The notes under the pieces: generated by a model
The model's input: the letters and a program-made list of their open reading frames with translations, nothing else
What the model was told of the DNA's origin: nothing
Database searches by the model: none
Assembly: GCA_947589335.1 (NCBI GenBank)
Contig: CANPZH010000080.1
Span: forward strand, 1 to 6,968
Length of the DNA: 6,968 nucleotides
Source: an uncultured Clostridia bacterium
Lineage (GTDB): Bacteria; Bacillota; Clostridia; Christensenellales; Borkfalkiaceae
Direction of reading: 5' to 3'
Shown here: positions 1 to 4,217 of the stretch, one piece after another
How positions within the stretch are numbered: position 1 is the stretch's first letter
Layout of the letters: every line of letters starts with the position of its first letter
Translations under genes and position numbers: made by a program

Positions 1-110
1 CCACGGTCTGCCTTGCGCAGACACGAAGCCGCAGGTATGCGGCAAATTGTGTGCGCTGCCGCAGGGAAACCCTGCTCCGCGCAGTATTTTGGGAAGCCCC
101 CCCTACTTGC
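1..110. repeat. Non-coding left edge with three short hairpins
   Basis: Three perfect 6-bp stems follow one another: GTCTGC/GCAGAC (6-22), GCCGCA/TGCGGC (28-43) and GCAGGG/CCCTGC (61-75). A forward frame is open from position 1 to 141, but it has no recognisable protein signature and runs into the repeat at 111-155, so I do not call it a gene. The spacing of the dyads suggests a structured intergenic repeat. The window edge cuts it off, so its full extent and any relation to a gene on the left are unknown. Confidence 0.4.
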
Positions 111-155
111 TGTCCCCTTGAGGGGAAAGTGGCGAACGTAGTGAGCCGAAAGGGG
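111..155. repeat. Dispersed intergenic repeat (CCCCTT...AGGGG type)
   Basis: A TCCCC-TTGA-GGGGA hairpin (113-126) is followed by GGCGAACGTAGTGAGCCGAAAGGGG, in which GGC and GCC can pair. Repeats of this design, reading CCCTTTCGGC...GCC...CCCCAAGGGGA on the other strand, are familiar between genes in Firmicutes assemblies. That family resemblance is recalled, not searched. Confidence 0.45.
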
Positions 156-170
156 TGTTGTTTCTTAATA

Positions 171-256
171 CGTCATTCTGAGCGGAACGAAGTGAAGTCG
201 AAGAATCGCACCTTATTATAATGCGGTCCACACTTCGACTTCGCTCAGTGTGACGT
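171..256. repeat. Inverted pair of dispersed GTCATTCTGAGCG repeats
   Basis: The left copy begins CGTCATTCTGAGCG and runs through GAAGTCGAAGAATCG (171-208). The right copy (231-256) reads CACTTCGACTTCGCTCAGTGTGACGT and is its near reverse complement, so the two can form a long imperfect hairpin around a short AT-rich spacer (CCTTATTATAATG). The minus strand stays open across this and neighbouring copies (348 to 103) only because of the repeat. Its translation, containing RHTERSRSV and DSSTSLRSAQND, is the kind of spurious protein these repeats generate, so no gene is called. Confidence 0.7.
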
Positions 257-270
257 AAAAAAGGAAATGG

Positions 271-390
271 GACAGTGTGACGTAAATAGAACGTCATTCC
301 GCCCTCTTCTCCATACGTCATTCCGAGGCGTAGCCGAGGAATCTCCATACGTCATTCCGCTCCGCGCGGAAGGCGCGAGTCGAAGAATCG
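271..390. repeat. Further partial copies of the same dispersed repeat
   Basis: The ACGTCATTCC/GTGTGACGT motif recurs at 275-284 (inverted), 291-300, 315-324 and 349-358. The last two copies continue into GAGGCGTAGCCGAGGAATC and GCGCGAGTCGAAGAATCG. The pile-up suggests repeated insertion or recombination between copies. No coding signal is visible. Confidence 0.65.
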
Positions 391-392
391 TA

Positions 393-448
393 CCTTATTG
401 ATAATGTCCCCCTTTCGGCGTGCCGAAAGGGGGACATTATCAATAAGG
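393..448. repeat. 56-bp near-perfect palindrome downstream of tmcAL
   Basis: Arms 393-419 and 422-448 are exact reverse complements over 27 bp, separated only by GT. The structure lies 8 bp beyond the tmcAL stop codon, so in the tmcAL transcript it would form a very stable hairpin that could stop transcription or protect the 3' end. No T-tract follows the stem on the minus strand, so it is not a canonical intrinsic terminator. The outer left arm (ACCTTATTGATAATG) continues the dispersed repeat to its left, and a similar ACCTTATTATAATG occurs at 210-223. Confidence 0.75.
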
Positions 449-456
449 CCGTGCGG

Positions 457-1641
457 TCACACGAACAGCATTTCGTAGGGATTGGCGGGTTCGCCCGAGA
501 GCGCCGCATACAGTTCGGCCGCGCGCACGTCCGTCTCGAAGCAGGCCAACGCGTCCTTTTTCAGGCTCCCCGTATCGCTCTTGCGCGCAAGCAGGGGGAA
601 GCTTCCCTTCGCGAGGGCGCCAAGGATCTCTCCCTGATCCCGCCGCTTGACCGCCAGCACGTTGCAATAGAGGGGGGCCTCGAGATAGCCTTTCACGTCC
701 TTCCGTTCAAGCCCCAGAAAATTCTCGGAAAGAATGCGTTTGATGCGGGCGGCGGTGTATCGCTTGGAGACCGCCTTCGCGACGACGGTGTCGTAGTCGG
801 GGTTGCTCTTCGCGAGCGCGCGGAGCTTGTTTTCGAGCCCCTCCGAACAGTCGACGCACTTGACGACGTCCTCCGCAGAGCGGGAGAGCAGGGCGCAGAC
901 CGCCGCCTGTTTGAAGGGGGTCTCGCGGTACGTTTCGGCGTCGCGGAAGACGTCCGCGGGCAGGTTGCCCTTGAGGAGCTTTTTCACCTTTTTCCCGCCG
1001 TCCTTCAACGCCTCGCGCACCGCCGTCGCCGAGGAAAAGTTCTTATAGAGGACGGAATCGGCATATCCGCCGCCCACGCGGGGAATGGGGATGGGTTCGA
1101 TCTTGCTCCCGCGGGCGAGCAGGGCGCGGCAGTATTCCACGCCGAGCAGGTTGTTCGGGGCGGTGAGCAGGGCCTCGTCGATGTCCGTATTGAAGGAGAG
1201 CACGGTCTGCGTTCTCGCCTTCACATAGGAGGTCCCGTCCTTCATGTTCTCCTTGAGGAGGGATTTGAACTGTTTGTCCTCCGAGAGGGTCGCCCGCGCG
1301 GCCTTCAGGAAGTCCTCCTTCGTCCCGCTCTCGCAGCCGAACGCCAGTGCGCTCACGGCGGGGAGGGAGGAGAGGAGGTGCACGGCGCCGCTTGCGAAGA
1401 TCTCCGCGGGGGCGACGGCGAACGCCGCGGGAAGTTCGATGACGGCGTCCGCGCCGTTTTCGACGGCATGGCGGGCGCGGGTATGTTTGGGAAAGACCGC
1501 CGCGTCTCCCCGCTGCGTGAAGTTGCCGCTCATGAGGCAGAGGATCCTGTCGCAGCCGCTCAGCTTGCGGATCTCTCCGAACTGATAGGCATGTCCGCTA
1601 TGGAAGGGGTTGTACTCGCAAATAACTGCACAGAGCTTCAT
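457..1641 (-). CDS. tmcAL: tRNA(Met) cytidine acetate ligase TmcAL (YlbM family)
   Basis: The 394-aa protein (B. subtilis homologue about 415) is a nucleotidyltransferase-fold enzyme. The family activates acetate with ATP to acetyl-AMP and forms N4-acetylcytidine at the wobble position of elongator tRNA-Met. Visible motifs are EYNPFHSGH at residues 9-17 with the HxGH nucleotide-binding signature, SGNFTQRGD at 38-46, a PNNLLGVEY block and an SSATAVREAL motif resembling the (I/S)S(S/T)xxR signature. I chose ATG 1641 because GGAGG (1651-1647) lies 5 nt upstream. A TTG 12 nt further upstream (1653) would place that Shine-Dalgarno inside the coding region. The gene is divergent from pta but separated from it by an AT-rich island. 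Its first eight or nine codons are repeated at 2979-3004, so its present 5' end may have been supplied by a mobile element. Function confidence is high; the promoter is uncertain. Confidence 0.95.
   Translation of the reverse strand: MKLCAVICEYNPFHSGHAYQFGEIRKLSGCDRILCLMSGNFTQRGDAAVFPKHTRARHAVENGADAVIELPAAFAVAPAEIFASGAVHLLSSLPAVSALAFGCESGTKEDFLKAARATLSEDKQFKSLLKENMKDGTSYVKARTQTVLSFNTDIDEALLTAPNNLLGVEYCRALLARGSKIEPIPIPRVGGGYADSVLYKNFSSATAVREALKDGGKKVKKLLKGNLPADVFRDAETYRETPFKQAAVCALLSRSAEDVVKCVDCSEGLENKLRALAKSNPDYDTVVAKAVSKRYTAARIKRILSENFLGLERKDVKGYLEAPLYCNVLAVKRRDQGEILGALAKGSFPLLARKSDTGSLKKDALACFETDVRAAELYAALSGEPANPYEMLFV
1616..1641 (-). repeat. Candidate attachment site, tmcAL side
   Basis: This 26-bp stretch covers the first codons of intact tmcAL. 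It matches 2979-3004 at 21 of 26 positions, in the same orientation and at the same distance from an ATG. The exactly shared core, TCGCAAAT on the plus strand (1616-1623), is the likely strand-exchange region. The tyrosine recombinase fragment ends only 64 bp away, a usual arrangement for an integrase gene and its att site. The assignment as att is inferred. Confidence 0.6.
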
Positions 1642-1658
1642 ATGTGCCTCCAAAACAC

Positions 1659-1687
1659 AATATATGGTATATTTAAGGTTGATTTAA
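1659..1687 (-). promoter_or_regulatory. Possible tmcAL promoter inside the island
   Basis: On the minus strand, TTAAAT (1687-1682), a 17-bp spacer and TATATT (1664-1659) lie 18 nt upstream of the tmcAL ATG. The -10 matches consensus at five of six positions and the -35 at only three. The sequence is AT-rich, so chance matches are easy. If real, the element supplies the promoter for the host gene. Confidence 0.35.
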
Positions 1688-1701
1688 TACTATATATAGT
1701 A
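1688..1701. promoter_or_regulatory. 14-bp AT-rich palindrome between integrase and tmcAL
   Basis: TACTATATATAGTA is a perfect palindrome, 3 bp beyond the integrase stop codon and abutting the possible -35 of tmcAL. It could be a regulator site or part of the attachment region. Its AT-only centre means chance is a fair alternative. Confidence 0.3.
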
Positions 1702-1704
1702 AAC

Positions 1705-2043
1705 CTATTCTGTTTTGTCCACGATTTGTCCACGCTGATTTTCGTCCGGTGAGAAAAACTTTTGGATTTTTTCCATCGCCTGCACCTGGACGTCATCGTA
1801 GGAGTGAGTATAAACGTCAAGCGTTGTGGACAGACGTCGATGCCCAAGCCGCTGCTGGATTACCTTCGGATGAACACCACAAGCGAGAAGTATCGTGGCG
1901 TGTGAGTGGCGTAGGCTATGATAAGAAACGCTCTTCCCGAGTATTAGGCGGACTTTTTCAATCGCATGATTTAAGCTTTTTAAGCTAATCCACTCGCCAT
2001 ATTTATTACGGCAAACAAAGTCCATATCAATCCCGTTGCCCTC
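1705..2043 (-). pseudogene. Tyrosine recombinase (integrase), C-terminal fragment
   Basis: About 112 residues of a phage/ICE-type tyrosine recombinase catalytic domain remain. Present are DFVCRNKYGEWIS, then YHSLRHSHATILL with the H-x-x-R box (His 1920-1918, Arg 1911-1909), then QQRLGHRRLSTTLDVYTHS with the second His (1842-1840) and the nucleophilic Tyr (1812-1810). The first catalytic Arg, the Lys and the whole N-terminal arm-binding and core-binding regions are missing; family members are normally about 350-400 aa. The frame stays open upstream to 2124, but that part overlaps the small membrane ORF in another frame and has no integrase character, so the 5' boundary near 2043 is approximate. 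The gene ends next to the candidate att site. It cannot be an active integrase as it stands. Family assignment is secure, pseudogene status nearly so. Confidence 0.88.
1715..1734. repeat. Tandem TTTGTCCACG motif, tmcAL end of island
   Basis: Two copies of TTGTCCACG, 10 bp apart, lie within the 3' coding end of the integrase (encoding RGQIVDK). The same tandem pair occurs at 2832-2851 with one mismatch in 20. Short direct repeats in integrase 3' ends are often arm-type binding sites for the recombinase. That role is inferred here. Confidence 0.5.
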
Positions 2044-2185
2044 ATTTCGGACAATCGAATCGCTGCAACATACATAGCTCGGATAGAATAATAACACAAA
2101 GTAAAAACATAGCAAAGCAGACAAAAACCAACTTGCCCAAGATTTTTGCCAACTTCTTATCGGAAAACGATGATTTTATAGCCAT
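2042..2185 (-). CDS. Small membrane peptide, 47 aa, unknown function
   Basis: The frame begins MAIKSSFSDKKLAKILGKL and continues into a strongly hydrophobic stretch of about 16 residues (LVFVCFAMFLLCVIIL, residues 19-34), then ends CMLQRFDCPK and TGA. The layout, a short basic N-terminus followed by a single transmembrane helix, suggests a small inner-membrane protein. AGGAG (2202-2198) is 12 nt before the ATG, slightly long. The ATG overlaps the last 10 nt of the frameshifted gene upstream, which implies co-transcription and perhaps coupling. It stops where recognisable integrase sequence begins, so it may be the truncated front of a longer gene cut by an internal deletion of the element. 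I do not recognise a family. The membrane call rests on composition alone. Confidence 0.5.
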   Translation of the reverse strand: MAIKSSFSDKKLAKILGKLVFVCFAMFLLCVIILSELCMLQRFDCPK

Positions 2186-2729
2186 GGATAATTCTTTCTC
2201 CTTTCAGAATTTTCCTTACAACTTTTTTCGAGCTCCTGCCATTGAGAGTCTCGAATGCCGTCAGAAGAAACGGAATATCCCAGGTCATACATGTGTCGCA
2301 TAAGGAGCTGAGCAACTAAAAAGTCGCACATTTCCTTTGCCGTTTTATTAGATGAGACAAATTCTATCACAGATTTATAATACGGATACTGTGAAGCGGA
2401 CTTCCATTGCTCGTCAATGAACTCAGCATCTTTCTCATATGTTGCGTCACCACCAGAAAGATATAGAGACTTGCGGGAAATAAAAGGAATTCCGAAATAA
2501 TCGTAAAGGTTTTTGATTTCAGAGAAAAGACTTGGTATTTCTTCTCTCTTTTCTTTCTGTTGGAGCTCCGAAAAAACCAGCTCTCTAAATTTCCCCTTAA
2601 GTTTTTTTCAAGCTCGACATTTGTTTTCGTCAAATGCCGAAAATGCTCAGGAGATGGCTTTTTGGGCTGATATTCTTCTTGGTTTGATGAAAACACGGAA
2701 CTCCAAAATATAAATGATGTGAAGTCCAT
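2176..2729 (-). pseudogene. Unknown island gene, 184 aa if one frameshift is repaired
   Basis: ATG 2729 has a good site, AGGAG (2743-2739) 9 nt upstream. The first frame encodes MDFTSFIFWSSVFSS... up to VELEK at an A7 run (T7 at 2602-2608 on the plus strand). Beyond it a second frame carries coherent sequence: FRELVFSELQQKEKREEIPSL, NLYDYFGIPFISRK, LSGGDATYEKDAEFIDEQW, SVIEFVSSNKTAKEMCDFL, to YPWL and TAA (2178-2176). Adding one A to the run joins both into 184 aa. The unrepaired first frame instead gives 120 aa ending at 2367 with a low-complexity tail. The repaired protein is soluble-looking, charged and helix-rich in the middle. I do not recognise the family. The cause could be a decayed gene, a homopolymer sequencing error or programmed slippage on A7. 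The neighbour at 2042-2185 overlaps its end and probably shares its transcript. Confidence 0.55.
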
Positions 2730-2783
2730 CTTTCTTCTCTCCTTTCCTTATATATTTTAGTATCACAGCGCGCACTGTTACCG

Positions 2784-2800
2784 GTGTTAATTTTTAACAC
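2784..2800. promoter_or_regulatory. GTGTTAA-TTT-TTAACAC inverted repeat upstream of unknown gene
   Basis: Perfect 7-bp arms with a 3-bp spacer lie 55 bp before the ATG at 2729. A GATACT (2764-2759), preceded by TG as in an extended -10, lies between them, so the dyad would sit at the -35 region of a minus-strand promoter, where a repressor or activator could bind. On the plus strand the dyad is followed by TTTTT, so a weak terminator is the alternative reading. Confidence 0.4.
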
Positions 2801-2831
2801 TTTTTGTTAAATTTCTGTGGAAGGTACTTTC

Positions 2832-2851
2832 TTGTCCACGTTTTGTCCACG
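2832..2851. repeat. Tandem TTTGTCCACG motif, pta end of island
   Basis: This is the second copy of the tandem motif at 1715-1734, in the same orientation, 128 bp inside the second candidate attachment core. Its minus-strand reading (RGQNVDK, ending EI and TAA at 2809-2807) parallels the integrase tail RGQIVDKTE. It may therefore be either the opposite set of recombinase arm sites or the 3' stub of a second integrase. Confidence 0.5.
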
Positions 2852-2947
2852 CCGAGCAAGTGACAAGGCGTGACTGCCAGTGAAATGTGATGCTAAAAAT
2901 GGGCAAATGCACATTATAAGCCTCTGTACCAGTGATACTTGATGACG

Positions 2948-3004
2948 CTAAGGGGCGTTAAGAAAATTTCTCTTAAATTCGCAAATGACAGCACAAAATT
3001 TCAT
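2948..3004 (-). pseudogene. Severed 5' end of tmcAL
   Basis: The frame reads MKFCAVICEFKRNFLNAP and stop. The first nine residues match the start of intact TmcAL (MKLCAVICE) with one conservative change, and the match ends just after the core where the two sequences diverge. Nucleotide differences before the core are mostly at third codon positions. The copy lies divergent from pta, 123 bp from its ATG, exactly where tmcAL would be expected in the clostridial gene order. I infer that this is the ancestral start of tmcAL, cut off from the body by insertion of the island. No good ribosome binding site precedes it (GCGGA before a run of A). Confidence 0.65.
2979..3004 (-). repeat. Candidate attachment site, pta side
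   Basis: This is the partner of 1616-1641: core TCGCAAAT at 2979-2986, ATG complement at 3002-3004, 21 of 26 bases identical, same orientation. Next to the core on the island side lies an imperfect 19-bp palindrome (2958-2976, TTAAGAAAA...TCTTAA). The distance between cores is 1363 bp, which would be the present size of the element. Confidence 0.6.
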
Positions 3005-3022
3005 GTTTTTTTCCGCTTGACC

Positions 3023-3051
3023 TTTACAATTCCGATCGGATGTTGTATAAT
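3023..3051 (+). promoter_or_regulatory. pta promoter
   Basis: TTTACA (3023-3028), a 17-bp spacer and a consensus TATAAT (3046-3051) form a strong sigma-A-type promoter, with transcription expected to start near 3058. A perfect palindrome TCCGATCGGA (3031-3040) fills the centre of the spacer and could be an operator. A second TTGACC at 3017-3022 is 23 bp from the -10 and too far to serve as -35. Confidence 0.8.
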
Positions 3052-3063
3052 ATACGGGAAAGC

Positions 3064-3100
3064 TTTTCCCGCCTCTATTATACACGATAGGCGGGGAAAA
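3064..3100 (+). promoter_or_regulatory. Hairpin in the pta leader
   Basis: TTTTCCCGCCT (3064-3074) pairs with AGGCGGGGAAAA (3089-3100) apart from one extra G, around a 14-nt loop. No T-tract follows, so it is not an obvious attenuator. It may stabilise the 5' end of the pta-ackA mRNA. Confidence 0.45.
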
Positions 3101-3127
3101 ATAAAGTAAATCGACGGAGAAATTTTT

Positions 3128-4174
3128 ATGGCAGGTTTCATGGACAAAGTGAAAGACCTCGGCAGAAAGATCGCCGAGAGCGGCACGATCGTGGAAGAGA
3201 TCAAGAAAAAGGCGGCGGAACTCAACCGCAAGATCGTCCTGTGCGAGGGCGAAGATAAGCGCGTCGTCGAGGCGGCGGCTGCCTGCACGCGGGAGAAGAT
3301 CGCGCGGATCATCCTGCTCGGGAACGAGGAGGAGATCAAGAAAAACAACCCGAACGTTGATCTGAGCTACATCGAGATCATCGACCCGAAGACGTCGCCG
3401 AAACTCGATACATATGCCAATTTGCTGTATGAATTGAGAAAGGCCAAGGGCATGACGGAAGAACAGGCGAAGGAGCAGGCGAAGGACGCGACCTTCTTCG
3501 GCGCCCTCATGCTCAAAGCGGGGGATGCGGACGGGCTCGTCTCGGGCGCCTGCCATTCGACGGCGAACACCCTTCGTCCCGGCCTCCAGATCATCAAGAC
3601 GGCGCCCGGCGTGAGCTCCGTTTCGAGCTTCAACCTCATGGTCGCTCCCGCCGGCGGGAACAAATACTGCGAAGACGGCTTGCTCATCTTCGCGGACTGC
3701 GGGCTCAATCCTACCTATACGGCGGAGGGGCTCGCCGACTGCGCGATCGCAACGGCGCGGAGCGCAAAGGAGATCGCGGGGATCGAACCGCGCGTCGCGA
3801 TGCTCTCCTTCTCGACGATGGGCAGCGCAAAACACGACCTCGTGACGAACGTGCAGGAGGCGGTGAAGATCGCCAAGGAGAAAGCTCCCGAGCTCGCGCT
3901 CGACGGCGAACTCCAGTTCGACGCGGCCCTCGTCCCCGAAGTCGCACAGCTCAAGGCGCCCGATTCCAAGGTCGCGGGGCATGCGAACGTGCTCATCTTC
4001 CCCGATCTGCAGTCGGGCAACATCGGCTACAAGATCGCGGAACGCCTCGGCGGGTTCCAGGCGATCGGTCCCATCTGCCAGGGCTTTGCGAAGCCCCTCA
4101 ACGATCTGTCCCGCGGATGCAAGTCTTCGGACATCGTCTGCGCGGTCGCGATCACCGCGCTCCAGACGCGGTAA
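3128..4174 (+). CDS. pta: Phosphate acetyltransferase
   Basis: The 348-aa enzyme interconverts acetyl-CoA plus phosphate and acetyl phosphate plus CoA in the cytosol, the first step of acetate formation with ATP gain. Family signatures are LVSGACHSTANTLRPGLQIIKT, RVAMLSFSTMGSAK, KAPDS, IFPDLQSGNIGYKIAERLGG and the C-terminal LNDLSRGC. Ser328-Arg329 and Asp335 have the spacing of the catalytic Ser309, Arg310 and Asp316 of the Methanosarcina enzyme. GGAG (3116-3119) is 8 nt before the ATG, which supports this start over Met5. The protein is about 20 residues longer than typical short Pta (B. subtilis 323 aa), mainly through an N-terminal helical segment (DLGRKIAESGTIVEE) inserted before the usual start of the fold. 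It has no extra regulatory DRTGG or CobB-like domain. It is followed after 43 nt by ackA, presumably co-transcribed. Confidence 0.97.
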   Translation: MAGFMDKVKDLGRKIAESGTIVEEIKKKAAELNRKIVLCEGEDKRVVEAAAACTREKIARIILLGNEEEIKKNNPNVDLSYIEIIDPKTSPKLDTYANLLYELRKAKGMTEEQAKEQAKDATFFGALMLKAGDADGLVSGACHSTANTLRPGLQIIKTAPGVSSVSSFNLMVAPAGGNKYCEDGLLIFADCGLNPTYTAEGLADCAIATARSAKEIAGIEPRVAMLSFSTMGSAKHDLVTNVQEAVKIAKEKAPELALDGELQFDAALVPEVAQLKAPDSKVAGHANVLIFPDLQSGNIGYKIAERLGGFQAIGPICQGFAKPLNDLSRGCKSSDIVCAVAITALQTR

Positions 4175-4217
4175 CGCCCGCTGTGCGGCAAAGGAGGATC
4201 CCTGCCGGGAGAAAATC

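Noticed and set aside
103..348. 81-aa minus-strand frame over the left repeats
   Set aside because: It is a translation of dispersed repeats (RHTERSRSV, SLRSAQND), a well-known kind of spurious protein.
451..1752. Long plus-strand open frame opposite tmcAL
   Set aside because: It is the GC-rich antisense shadow of tmcAL. Its residues are mostly Arg, Gly, Ala, Val and Glu with no family motif, while the minus strand encodes a complete TmcAL with all motifs.
1749..1988. Plus-strand open frame opposite the integrase
   Set aside because: The minus strand carries the recognisable recombinase boxes; the plus frame has no ribosome binding site or motif.
3981..4217. Upstream in-frame extension of ackA into pta
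   Set aside because: Arg/Ser-rich out-of-frame reading of pta. The family begins MKILVINAGSSSLKY at 4218.
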